This document shows positions 1-6,594 of a stretch of DNA of 6,594 nucleotides, in pieces. A model generated the notes under the pieces. That model was given only the letters and a program-made list of their open reading frames with translations, was not told the DNA's origin and searched no databases. Numbering within the stretch: position 1 is the stretch's first letter; every line of letters starts with the position of its first letter. A program made the position numbers and the translations under genes. This DNA is from CAYOHP01 sp964403795 [NCBI: uncultured bacterium] (GTDB lineage Bacteria > Muiribacteriota > UBA6191 > CAZXTJ01), in the NCBI GenBank assembly GCA_964403795.1, contig CAYOHP010000229.1, forward strand, positions 1 to 6,594, read 5' to 3'.

Positions 1-573
1 GTAGCCCCCGACCCCGCCCGCCCCGATCACGATCGCCAATCCGCCGGGCTCGAGCCCGGACCGGAGCACCGCCTGGTAGGGGGTGCTGACCGCGTCCGCC
101 ACCACCGACAGTTCCCTGAGCGTGACCCCGGTGGCGCCCAGGCGCTGGTCGGGCGAGGTGCACCCCGGAACCTCGCAGAGCCAGCGGGACGGGACCGCCA
201 CGTGACTGGCGAACCCTCCGTGGACGTCGTTGCCGGGCATGACCTGGGAGGTGCAGATGCAGGCCCCCCCGGTGCGGCACAGCGGACACTCGCCGCAGGG
301 GAGGACCGCCGGCACGATCACCGCCTTGCCGAGCCAGCCCCCGGCCTCGCTCCCGGTCTCCACCACCATCCCGCTGATCTCGTGCCCCAGGCAGAGAGGG
401 AGCGCGGCGCGGGTCTTCACCCCGTCGTAGAAGAACCCGAGATCGGTGTGGCAGACCCCGCACCCGGCGACCTCGACCACGACGTCGCGGGCCGCCACCG
501 GAGCCAGGTCCATGGGGCGGGCCACGAAGGGCGCCCCCGGCTCGTCCATCAGGTACCGGAACGCATGCGGCAC
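1..573 (-). CDS. had: Zinc-dependent alcohol dehydrogenase, probable 6-hydroxycyclohex-1-ene-1-carbonyl-CoA dehydrogenase (partial, N-terminal 191 aa)
   Basis: Seen: a medium-chain dehydrogenase N-terminus. It has the GCGVCHTD motif (catalytic-zinc ligand C41), G63-H64-E65 as the second zinc-ligand motif, a structural-zinc set in the CxxCxxCx7C pattern (C93, C96, C99, C107), and the start of the Rossmann fold with G184-x-G186-xx-G189. Known: the Had subfamily, as I recall it, carries near-identical stretches to [13 protein letters not shown] (residues 112-124) and [12 protein letters not shown] (157-168), which general alcohol dehydrogenases lack. Had oxidises 6-hydroxycyclohex-1-ene-1-carbonyl-CoA with NAD+ in cytoplasmic, anaerobic benzoyl-CoA breakdown. 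The GTG at 573 is chosen because it gives the short N-terminal strand expected before the zinc motif and has a GGGGG stretch just upstream; ATG at 549 and GTG at 645 are in-frame alternatives. The C-terminal half lies beyond the left edge, so any partner genes downstream of it are not visible. The dehydrogenase family is certain; the Had assignment is probable. Confidence 0.8.
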   Translation of the reverse strand, partial: MPHAFRYLMDEPGAPFVARPMDLAPVAARDVVVEVAGCGVCHTDLGFFYDGVKTRAALPLCLGHEISGMVVETGSEAGGWLGKAVIVPAVLPCGECPLCRTGGACICTSQVMPGNDVHGGFASHVAVPSRWLCEVPGCTSPDQRLGATGVTLRELSVVADAVSTPYQAVLRSGLEPGGLAIVIGAGGVGGY

Positions 574-595
574 GGCGACCCCCGATCGGGTGCCG

Positions 596-601
596 ATGCT
601 A
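596..601 (-). promoter_or_regulatory. Weak candidate -10 element for the had-like gene
   Basis: On the minus strand this reads TAGCAT, matching the TANNNT form of actinobacterial -10 boxes. It lies 22 nt upstream of the chosen GTG start, which would leave a leader of about 15 nt containing the GGGGG stretch. No convincing -35 was seen, so this is tentative. Confidence 0.2.
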
Positions 602-729
602 GGGGACCGGACCGGGGTCGTGGCCGCAGGTGTGAGTCCGCGCACCGGGAGGACCCGGTCCCCGCGCCTCGCATCCCTGGCCCGCGAGGCACCGGAAACC
701 CGACACTTCCCCCGGGCCGGCCGGCGGAC

Positions 730-759
730 TTGCATGCGAGCCTCTGGATTCCGTATCGT
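730..759 (+). promoter_or_regulatory. Candidate sigma70-type promoter for pyrF, possibly leaderless
   Basis: Seen: TTGCAT at 730-735 and TATCGT at 754-759, separated by 18 nt. The -10-like box ends 6 nt before the pyrF ATG (766), so transcription would begin at or next to the start codon. No Shine-Dalgarno sequence precedes this ATG, which agrees with a leaderless transcript. Known: a TANNNT box about 7 nt upstream of the start codon is the usual layout of leaderless genes in Actinobacteria. The promoter call itself is inference. Confidence 0.4.
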
Positions 760-765
760 CCCCGC

Positions 766-1701
766 ATGGCGGAGGCCTTCGTCGATCGGCTTGCGGAGCG
801 GATCCACAGGCTCGGGACCCGGATTTCGGTGGGACTCGATCCGGTCCTGGCGGACCTCCCCGCGCCGCTCCTCTCCCGCGCCTCACGGGGCCCAGACGAG
901 ACGGCCTTCGGCGAGGCCCTGGTCGCATGGGGGCGCGCCCTGCTCGAGGCCACCGCCGACCTGGCCGCCTGCGTGAAGCCCCAGGTGGCCTACTTCGAAC
1001 GCTTCGGGGCCCCCGGGTGGGCCGCCCTGGCGGAGCTGGTGGGCTACGCACGGGAGCTCGGGATCCCGGTGGTGCTGGATGCCAAGCGCTCCGACATCGG
1101 ATCGACGGCCGCGGCCTACGCCGCCGCCCTGGTGGGTGCCGACGGCCTCGATGCCGACGCCGTGACTCTGTCCCCCTACCTGGGTGAGGACGCGGTGGCC
1201 CCCTTCCTGGCGGAACCCGGCAAGGGCGTCTTCGTGCTGGCGGTGACCTCGAACCCCTCGGCGGCGGCCTTGCAGGACCTCATGCTCTCCGACGGACGCA
1301 AGGTGTGGGAGGCGGTCGTCGACCTGGTCACCGGATGGGCAGAGCGCGAGCCGGCCGGTCCCTACCATCGCCTGGGGCTGGTGGCCGGGGCTACCCGGCC
1401 CGGGGAACTGGCAGCAGTGCGGGCCCGGGCCCCCCGCTCCTGGCTCCTTGTCCCCGGGGTGGGTGCCCAGGGAGCCTCGATGGCCGACGTGCTCCCGGCT
1501 TTCGACCGGGAAGGCCTGGGAGCGATCGTGAACCTGTCCCGGGGAATCACCCGGGCCGGGGCCGGAGCCCCCGATCTCGACGCCTGGGCCGGGCGCTGCC
1601 GGCAGGCCTGTCGGTCGGCCCGGGACGAACTCGAAGCGGGGCTCCGATCCCGGTGCCCCAACCGGAGGATCTCGACTTCACCCGGAGCCGCCCAGGCGTA
1701 G
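766..1701 (+). CDS. pyrF: Orotidine 5'-phosphate decarboxylase, type 2
   Basis: Cytoplasmic enzyme that converts orotidine 5'-monophosphate to UMP and CO2, the last step of de novo UMP synthesis. Seen in the 311-residue product: GLDP at 23-26 (substrate-binding Asp), K71 in CVKPQ, the signature [11 protein letters not shown] starting at D105 with the catalytic D105-K107-D110 set, TSNP at 161-164, VPGVGAQG at 229-236, and NLSRGI at 256-261 with R259 in the expected phosphate-binding place. Known: the long form with these motifs is the type-2 family typical of Actinobacteria and some other bacteria. The signature has Ser109 where Gly is usual; that position is not catalytic. The ATG at 766 is chosen because the family's N-terminal helix begins here; the frame stays open upstream to 202 only because of GC content. 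The last 20 or so residues are a low-complexity tail. guaB3 follows after 45 bp, probably on the same transcript. Confidence 0.95.
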   Translation: MAEAFVDRLAERIHRLGTRISVGLDPVLADLPAPLLSRASRGPDETAFGEALVAWGRALLEATADLAACVKPQVAYFERFGAPGWAALAELVGYARELGIPVVLDAKRSDIGSTAAAYAAALVGADGLDADAVTLSPYLGEDAVAPFLAEPGKGVFVLAVTSNPSAAALQDLMLSDGRKVWEAVVDLVTGWAEREPAGPYHRLGLVAGATRPGELAAVRARAPRSWLLVPGVGAQGASMADVLPAFDREGLGAIVNLSRGITRAGAGAPDLDAWAGRCRQACRSARDELEAGLRSRCPNRRISTSPGAAQA

Positions 1702-1730
1702 CCGGCGGACCGTGACCGCGGAACAACGAC

Positions 1731-1738
1731 GGAGGAGA
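1731..1738 (+). promoter_or_regulatory. Strong ribosome binding site of guaB3
   Basis: GGAGGAGA lies 8 nt before the ATG at 1747 and is the clearest Shine-Dalgarno sequence in the window. It fixes the guaB3 start and allows independent ribosome entry, while the two following genes overlap their predecessors. The rest of the 45-bp gap after pyrF shows no terminator or promoter. Confidence 0.75.
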
Positions 1739-1746
1739 CGCTCACC

Positions 1747-2913
1747 ATGGACATCCTGCTCGGCGGAACCAAGCGGGCCCGCGTGGCCTACGGCTTCGAT
1801 GACGTGGCGATCGTGCCCGGGGCCTCGAACCTCGATCCCGGCGACGTGGCCACCACCCTCACGGTCCGGGACCAGAACTACGACATCCCGATCCTGGCCT
1901 CCGCCATGGACGGCGTGACCGATGTGCGCTTCTGCATCGAGATGGGCCGGCTCGGCGGCATCGGCGTGCTGAACCTCGAGGGCGTCCAGACCCGCTACGA
2001 GGACCCGAGCGAGCCGCTCTCCCGGATCGCGGCGGCCGACAGCGAGACCGTGACGCCGCTCCTCCAGGAGCTCTACCGGCCGCCCATCCGCGACGAGCTG
2101 GTGGCTCGCCGGGTCCGCGAGATGCGGGACGGGGGCATCCGACCCTGGGTCTCGGCCACCCCCGCCAACGCCGACCGTTTCCTGGCGCTGGCCGAGGAGG
2201 CCGGGGCCGCCGCCTTCGTGGTCCAGTCCACGGTCTCGACCGTCCGCTACCGCTCGTCGAAGTTCAAGGCCCTGGACCTGAAGGCCCTCTGCAAGCGGAG
2301 CACCATCCCGGTGGTGGTCGGCAACTGCGTGACCTACCGGGTCGCCCGCGACCTCATGGTGGCCGGAGCCTCGGCGGTCCTGGTCGGGGTCGGCCCGGGC
2401 GCCGCCTGCACCACCCGGGGCGTGCTCGGGCTCGGCGTCCCCCAGATCACCGCCACCGCCGACTGCGCCTCGGCCCGGGACGACTTCTTCCGGGAGACCG
2501 GGGTCTACGTCCCGATCGTCACCGATGGCGGGATGCACACCGGCGCCCACATCTGCAAAGCCCTGGTGGCCGGGGCCGACGCGGTGATGATCGGCTCGCC
2601 CATGGCGAGTGCCAGCGAGGCCCCCGGGGGCGGCTGGCACTGGGGCATGGCGACGCCCCATGCCGAGCTCCCCCGCGGCACCCGGATCCGGGTGGGGCGG
2701 CGGGCACCGCTCAAGAAGCTGGTGCTCGGTCCGGCCGAGCGCGACGACGGGACCCAGAACCTGGTGGGAGCCATCCGTACCCTGATGGGCAACGTGGGTG
2801 CCATGACCGTCCAGGAGCTCCATGACGCGGAGTTCGTCTACGCCCCGAGCTTCCTCTCCGAGGGCAAGAGCTTCCAGAAGGACCAGAAGGTCGGCATGGG
2901 GGCGGGCAAGTGA
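1747..2913 (+). CDS. guaB3: GuaB3-family IMP dehydrogenase homologue without CBS domains
   Basis: A (beta/alpha)8-barrel protein of 388 residues, the usual GuaB3 length. Seen: the N-terminal FDDVAIVPG motif, LASAMDG at 50-56, the catalytic-loop region [10 protein letters not shown] with Cys221 where IMP dehydrogenases form the thioimidate with [11 protein letters not shown] from T259 (IMP/phosphate binding, D260), [13 protein letters not shown] from I282, and a C-terminal DGTQNLVGA segment. The barrel is continuous, with no insertion that could be the paired CBS domains of ordinary GuaB. Known: GuaB3 occurs in Actinobacteria and Cyanobacteria; to my recollection a cyanobacterial member has been reported to have IMP dehydrogenase activity, while mycobacterial members lack the Cys. 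Inference: this copy can oxidise IMP to XMP with NAD+, feeding GuaA encoded next door. A GMP reductase role is the alternative. No canonical CBS-containing guaB is in the window. The stop overlaps the guaA start by 4 nt. Confidence 0.93.
   Translation: MDILLGGTKRARVAYGFDDVAIVPGASNLDPGDVATTLTVRDQNYDIPILASAMDGVTDVRFCIEMGRLGGIGVLNLEGVQTRYEDPSEPLSRIAAADSETVTPLLQELYRPPIRDELVARRVREMRDGGIRPWVSATPANADRFLALAEEAGAAAFVVQSTVSTVRYRSSKFKALDLKALCKRSTIPVVVGNCVTYRVARDLMVAGASAVLVGVGPGAACTTRGVLGLGVPQITATADCASARDDFFRETGVYVPIVTDGGMHTGAHICKALVAGADAVMIGSPMASASEAPGGGWHWGMATPHAELPRGTRIRVGRRAPLKKLVLGPAERDDGTQNLVGAIRTLMGNVGAMTVQELHDAEFVYAPSFLSEGKSFQKDQKVGMGAGK
2910..2913 (+). other. GTGA start/stop overlap coupling guaB3 and guaA
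   Basis: The guaA GTG (2910-2912) overlaps the guaB3 TGA (2911-2913). A G-rich run at 2898-2906 lies immediately upstream but is a poor Shine-Dalgarno sequence, so re-initiation by the terminating ribosome is likely. Confidence 0.8.
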
Positions 2914-4490
2914 GTACGGCACCCGAGGCCGCGCACCGCGCCGGGCACGCCCATGGCGGGCGCGGCATCCTGGTCCTCGACTTCGGCAGCCAGTACACCC
3001 AGCTGATCCTGAAGCGGCTCCGCCAGGCCGGGTACTTCTGCGAGATCGACGGTCCGGTCGTCGATGCCGCCCGGCTCGCCGGCCGCCAGGGGATCGTGCT
3101 CTCGGGAGGCCCTGCCTCGGCCCACCAGGAGGGGGCGCCCGGCCTTCCCCCTGCGGTGCTGGAAGCGGGAGTCCCGGTGCTGGGGATCTGCTACGGGATG
3201 CAGCTCCTGGCCCACCATGCGGGCGGCACGGTCGAGTCCGGGACGGTGCGCGAGTACGGCGCGGCACGGCTCACCCTGGGCGCGCCCGATCCGCTGCTCG
3301 CCGGCGTGCCCGCCAGCACCGAGGTGTGGATGAGCCACGGGGACCGGGTGGAGCGGGTACCCCCGGGGTTCCGCTCGCTCGCCTCCACCGCCGACCTCCC
3401 CTGCGCGGTGATGCGCCACGAGAGCCGGCCGATCTGGGGCCTGCAGTTCCACCCCGAGGTGGTCCACACCCCGGCCGGAGGCGGGATCCTGGCCAACTTC
3501 GCGGGTGCCATCTGCGGCATGGAGCGGGACTGGAGCCCGGCGGTCATGCTCGAGGATGCGCTCGAGTACGTGCGGGAGCGCTGCGGGGAGACCGCCAAGG
3601 TGCTGGTGGGGCTCTCGGGCGGCGTCGACTCGTCGGTGACCGCGGCCCTGGCCATCCGGGCGCTGGGCGCAACGCGGGTCTTCCCGGTGCTGGTCGACAC
3701 CGGCTTCCTGCGCCACGGCGAGGCGGCGGCGGTGGCGGAGGCCTTCCGCGACCACTTCGCCGAGGAGGTGCGGGTGGTCGACGCCTCGGAGCGGTTCTTC
3801 GCGGCCCTCGCAGGAGTCTCGGATCCCGAGGCCAAGCGCAAGACGATCGGCCGGCTCTTCATCGAGGTCTTCGAGGAGGAGGCGCGGAGAATCCCGGGGC
3901 TCACCCATCTGGCCCAGGGGACCCTCTACCCCGACGTGATCGAGTCGATGCCGTGGCGGGGCCCGTCGGCCACCATCAAGAGCCACCACAACGTGGGCGG
4001 ACTTCCGGAGCGGCTCCACCTCACCCTGGTCGAGCCGCTGCGCATGCTCTTCAAGGACGACGTGCGGGCGGTGGGCCGGGAGCTCGGGCTGCCCGCCGAC
4101 CTGGTGGGTCGCCATCCCTTCCCGGGCCCGGGTCTGGCGATCCGGATCCTGGGCGCTCCCACCCGGGAGCGCGCCGAGGTGCTGCGCAAGGCCGATCGGA
4201 TCTTCCTCGAGGTGCTCCGTGCCCGGGGTTGGTACGACCGCACCTGGCAGGCCTTCGCGGTCCTGCTCCCGGTGCGCTCGGTCGGGGTGATGGGCGACTC
4301 CCGGACCTACGAGGACGTGCTCGCGCTGCGCGCCGTGGATTCGGTCGACGGCATGACCGCCGACTGGACCCGGCTTCCCCATGAGCTGCTGGCGGAGGCC
4401 GCGGGCCGGATCGTGAACGAGGTCCGGGGCGTGAACCGGGTGGTCTTCGACGTGACCTCCAAGCCCCCGGGCACCATCGAGTGGGAGTGA
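2910..4490 (+). CDS. guaA: GMP synthase (glutamine-hydrolysing)
   Basis: Cytoplasmic enzyme that makes GMP from XMP, ATP and glutamine. The 526 residues show the full two-domain layout. The class I glutamine amidotransferase domain (about 19-205) begins with ILVLDFGSQYTQLI and has the triad C94 (GICYGMQ), H181 and E183 (LQFHPEV). The ATP pyrophosphatase domain has the PP-loop SGGVDSS at 236-242. The C-terminal XMP-binding and dimerisation domain has HHNVGGLP at 359-366, RHPFPGPGLAIR from 401, and the family's exact ending GTIEWE. All key residues are present, so the enzyme should be active. The GTG start is preferred because it overlaps the guaB3 stop; it gives a His/Ala-rich leader of about 18 residues before the conserved domain. 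The gene is flanked by two GTGA overlaps, upstream with guaB3 (its likely XMP source) and downstream with a Ser/Thr kinase gene. Confidence 0.98.
   Translation: MSTAPEAAHRAGHAHGGRGILVLDFGSQYTQLILKRLRQAGYFCEIDGPVVDAARLAGRQGIVLSGGPASAHQEGAPGLPPAVLEAGVPVLGICYGMQLLAHHAGGTVESGTVREYGAARLTLGAPDPLLAGVPASTEVWMSHGDRVERVPPGFRSLASTADLPCAVMRHESRPIWGLQFHPEVVHTPAGGGILANFAGAICGMERDWSPAVMLEDALEYVRERCGETAKVLVGLSGGVDSSVTAALAIRALGATRVFPVLVDTGFLRHGEAAAVAEAFRDHFAEEVRVVDASERFFAALAGVSDPEAKRKTIGRLFIEVFEEEARRIPGLTHLAQGTLYPDVIESMPWRGPSATIKSHHNVGGLPERLHLTLVEPLRMLFKDDVRAVGRELGLPADLVGRHPFPGPGLAIRILGAPTRERAEVLRKADRIFLEVLRARGWYDRTWQAFAVLLPVRSVGVMGDSRTYEDVLALRAVDSVDGMTADWTRLPHELLAEAAGRIVNEVRGVNRVVFDVTSKPPGTIEWE
4487..4490 (+). 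other. GTGA start/stop overlap coupling guaA and the kinase gene
   Basis: The kinase GTG (4487-4489) overlaps the guaA TGA (4488-4490), the same geometry as at the guaB3/guaA junction. There is no good Shine-Dalgarno sequence, which favours translational coupling. An in-frame GTG at 4481 would add two residues and is the alternative start. Confidence 0.7.
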
Positions 4491-6594
4491 CCGGGGAGCT
4501 GCCGCGGCTCTCCGACCGGTTCGAACTCGGCGACGAGATCGGCCGGGGGGGCTTCGGAGCCGTGTTCCGGGCCAGGCGCCGGGCCGACGGCATGGCCGCG
4601 GCGGTGAAACTCGCTCACGGCTGGGAAGGCGGCGAACGCCACCGGGTGCTCCGGGAGGCGGAGCTCCTGGCCGGGGTGGAGCATCCAAGGCTGGCGCGAT
4701 TCCTGGGCCTCTACGCGGCCGACGACGGGGCTCCGGCCCTGGCCTACGAACTGGTGCCGGGGTCGCCGCTTCCCGCGGTCCTCCACCCTCCGGTGCCGGA
4801 GCTCGCCCGGGTGGTGGCCTGGGTGGGAGAGCTCGCCGGGGGGGTGGAGGCGCTCCATGGGGCGGGCCTGGTGCACCGGGACCTGAAGCCGGGGAACATC
4901 CACCTCGAGCCCTCCGGCTCGGTCCGGATCCTCGATTACGGGCTGGCCCGCACCATCGAGGACGGCTCCACCGTGACCCAGGTCGGCCTGCTGGTAGGCA
5001 CCCCCGGGTTCCTGGCTCCCGAGGCGTTCTCCCGCAAGGTGACCGGGCCCGAGCTCGACCTCTATGCCCTAGCCGCCACCGCCTACTGGCTGATCGCGGG
5101 CCGGGCCCCGTTCGACGGTCCCGACCCGGGCAGCGTCCTGGCGGCCCAGTCGGGGCGCCCTCCTCCCCTCCCGGAGCGTCCCGGGCTCTCCCGCCAGGCT
5201 GCCGATGCCTGGTTCGCCGCGGGCCTGTCCCCCGATCCCCGGCAGCGGCCGACTTCGGCCCGGGACCTGGCCGAGGGATTCCTGGCCATGACGGAGCGAC
5301 GCTCGCCGGTGGGGAGCGGATCGGCATCCGGCCGGACCGGCCGCATCCTCGATCCCGGACACCCGGGAGCGTCTTTGCCGACCCCGGGAGCGACGGCCAC
5401 CGGGTTGCCGCCGGCCGCCTCCCCGGCTCGCCCGGGTCCTGCCGCGCCGGCGGGTCCGGCGTCCCGGAGACGCCATGTTCCTGTCATGGCCGCCGCCCTG
5501 CTCGGCCTGATGGTGGTGTTCGCCGGGTACCGGGTTCGGAGCGAGGATCCGGGCCCTGCTGCGGAGCCGGTCGAGCCGATCACCTCGGGGAACCCGGAGG
5601 GCGGGCCGGTGGAGCCTGCCTCCGAAGCCGGGAACCGGACCGCCCGAGCGCTCGAGGAATCGCTCGCCGAGCTGCAGGCCTTCCTCGATCAGCACCGGGA
5701 CCGGCCCGACCGCTCCTGGCACGCCTCGGACAACTGGCGCTCCGCGATCGCCCGGCTGCGTCGCCCCGAGGTGGTCCCGGCCTTCGCGCGCCTGGTCAGG
5801 GCCTTCGAGGCCTGGATCACGGATCGCCTGTCCCGCGGCCGGGGTGAGGAGGCGTTCGAGGACCCTCGGAGCCGGGACCTGCTGGCTTCGGCCTCGGGGA
5901 TGATGCTGGCCGTCGTCTCCACCGCGGTCGACATGACCCGCCGGCTCCAGGAGTCCGAGCGCGTCCCCATGGACGACCTGCCGACCCGCCTGGTCGCGCT
6001 CGGCGAGATGCAGGGCAACGGGACCCGGATCGTGCAGGAGCTCCGGAACCTGGATGCGAGCCTGCTCATGGCCCACGAGCGCTGGCCCATGGCCCTGGAA
6101 CTCCCGCTGCTCGAACTCATGGCCCACGCGGTCCGCTCCTTCGCCCTCTGGGACCGCGAGGAGCAACGTCCGGCCGGGGTCATGCGGGTGGTGGGTGCCA
6201 TCGAACGGGTCCTGGCCGCCCCGCCTCTTGCGGCACCGGGTCCGGACCGCCGTCTGCTGCCGCCGTCCCGGGCCCTGGTCGAGCTCTCCCGCGGCTCGGT
6301 GCTCGACTGCGCCATCCGCACGGGTCTGGCCGCCCGCCTGCTGGCCCGGCTCGCCGCCTGCGGCGACTGGAGGGCGGAAGCCCTGGACTTCAGCACCGCC
6401 ATGGAGTCGCTCGGCGAGATCGTCTCGGTAGCCCTGGACCGCTGCCCTCGGGCGGTCACGGCCGAACACGACCGTCACCTGGCCGAGACGATCCGCCTCC
6501 TCGACGAGTGCTTCCCCACGCTGGCGGTCCACCACCCCGAACCCTGGGCGCCCCGCTTCCTCCAGGTCCGGGCCGAGAGCGTGATCCGCTTCAT
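4487..6594 (+). CDS. Receptor-type Ser/Thr protein kinase with unrecognised extracytoplasmic region (partial, C-terminus off the edge)
   Basis: Seen: 702 residues, still open at the right edge. The Hanks-type kinase domain (about 12-262) has the glycine loop G19-x-G21-xx-G24-x-V26, ATP-anchoring K41, helix-C E57, catalytic loop HRDLKPGN with D132 and N137, D150-Y151-G152 in place of DFG, GTPGFLAPE at 171-179, DLY at 191-193 and R254 of subdomain XI. All catalytic residues are present, so it should phosphorylate Ser/Thr on proteins. A Pro/Ala/Gly-rich linker (about 273-326) and the basic SRRRH lead to one membrane helix (about 331-348), placing the kinase in the cytoplasm and residues from about 350 outside. 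The outer part first has an acidic Pro-rich stretch, then long, apparently helical segments from about 385. I recognise no PASTA, NHL, WD40 or lectin-like sensor in it. Its only cysteines are C608, C625, C653 and C675. Target and ligand are unknown. Co-expression with guaA is inferred from the overlap. Confidence 0.92.
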   Translation, partial: MTGELPRLSDRFELGDEIGRGGFGAVFRARRRADGMAAAVKLAHGWEGGERHRVLREAELLAGVEHPRLARFLGLYAADDGAPALAYELVPGSPLPAVLHPPVPELARVVAWVGELAGGVEALHGAGLVHRDLKPGNIHLEPSGSVRILDYGLARTIEDGSTVTQVGLLVGTPGFLAPEAFSRKVTGPELDLYALAATAYWLIAGRAPFDGPDPGSVLAAQSGRPPPLPERPGLSRQAADAWFAAGLSPDPRQRPTSARDLAEGFLAMTERRSPVGSGSASGRTGRILDPGHPGASLPTPGATATGLPPAASPARPGPAAPAGPASRRRHVPVMAAALLGLMVVFAGYRVRSEDPGPAAEPVEPITSGNPEGGPVEPASEAGNRTARALEESLAELQAFLDQHRDRPDRSWHASDNWRSAIARLRRPEVVPAFARLVRAFEAWITDRLSRGRGEEAFEDPRSRDLLASASGMMLAVVSTAVDMTRRLQESERVPMDDLPTRLVALGEMQGNGTRIVQELRNLDASLLMAHERWPMALELPLLELMAHAVRSFALWDREEQRPAGVMRVVGAIERVLAAPPLAAPGPDRRLLPPSRALVELSRGSVLDCAIRTGLAARLLARLAACGDWRAEALDFSTAMESLGEIVSVALDRCPRAVTAEHDRHLAETIRLLDECFPTLAVHHPEPWAPRFLQVRAESVIRF

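Larger units (their letters stand above)
574..765. other. Divergent intergenic region between had-like gene and pyrF
   Basis: This 192-bp stretch separates two divergently transcribed genes, so it should carry promoters for both. Reading frames stay open across it on both strands because of high GC, but none continues a recognisable family. It holds the candidate pyrF promoter and a weaker candidate for the leftward gene, listed separately. No riboswitch or terminator hairpin was recognised. Confidence 0.6.

Noticed and set aside
202-765. 188-residue N-terminal extension of pyrF in the open frame upstream of 766
   Set aside because: The extension runs antisense to the conserved dehydrogenase coding region and is low complexity; PyrF homology starts right after the ATG at 766.
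1702-1746. Possible riboswitch or attenuator before guaB3
   Set aside because: Only 45 bp are available and they hold just the ribosome binding site; there is no room for a purine riboswitch fold and no hairpin with a T-run.
1678-3267. 529-codon open frame on the minus strand opposite guaB3
   Set aside because: Antisense to guaB3 and guaA, low-complexity His/Gly/Asp/Arg-rich translation with no motif; explained by high third-position GC of the real genes.
2838-5327. 829-codon open frame on the minus strand opposite guaA and the kinase
   Set aside because: It lies antisense to guaA and the kinase gene, both with intact family motifs. Its translation is Pro/Arg/Gly-rich with no recognisable domain, as expected for a GC-driven shadow frame.
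5303-5464. Possible frameshift or junction in the Pro/Ala-rich stretch of the kinase gene
   Set aside because: Frame and codon pattern continue unbroken from the kinase domain into the membrane helix; such linkers are normal in membrane Ser/Thr kinases.
5069-6535. 488-codon open frame on the minus strand opposite the kinase sensor region
   Set aside because: I considered it because the sense protein there is unrecognised. The sense frame continues unbroken from the kinase domain through a sensible membrane helix, whereas the antisense product is Gly/Arg/Gln-rich and motif-free.

Overview
This is a very GC-rich window with compact, overlapping genes. The gene content (type-2 OMP decarboxylase, a GuaB3-family IMP dehydrogenase homologue beside guaA, and a membrane Ser/Thr protein kinase) points to an actinobacterium, possibly an uncultured lineage. 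That assignment is inference from gene families and base composition; no rRNA or species-specific marker is present.

Layout. Positions 1-573 (minus strand) hold the N-terminal 191 residues of a zinc-dependent alcohol dehydrogenase. It most resembles Had, the 6-hydroxycyclohex-1-ene-1-carbonyl-CoA dehydrogenase of anaerobic benzoyl-CoA degradation, and is cut by the left edge. A 192-bp divergent intergenic region (574-765) follows, with a candidate leaderless promoter for the rightward genes. From 766 to the right edge, four plus-strand genes are packed together: pyrF (766-1701), guaB3 (1747-2913), guaA (2910-4490), and a receptor-type Ser/Thr kinase (4487 to beyond 6594). The last three are joined by two 4-nt GTGA start/stop overlaps, so they are probably translationally coupled.

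How the genes work together. PyrF completes UMP synthesis. GuaB3 (if active as an IMP dehydrogenase) makes XMP from IMP, and GuaA aminates XMP to GMP. The cluster therefore pairs the last step of de novo UMP synthesis with the guanine branch. The fourth gene is the unexpected member: a cytoplasmic kinase domain, a Pro/Ala-rich linker, one membrane helix and at least 350 residues of an unrecognised, mostly helical extracytoplasmic region. Its coupling to guaA suggests co-expression with nucleotide synthesis, but no functional link is shown by the sequence.

The most notable points are a Had-type enzyme in a likely actinobacterium, a GuaB3 that keeps the catalytic cysteine, and the kinase with an orphan sensor region coupled to guaA. 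No RNA genes, mobile elements, CRISPR arrays or clear terminators were seen.
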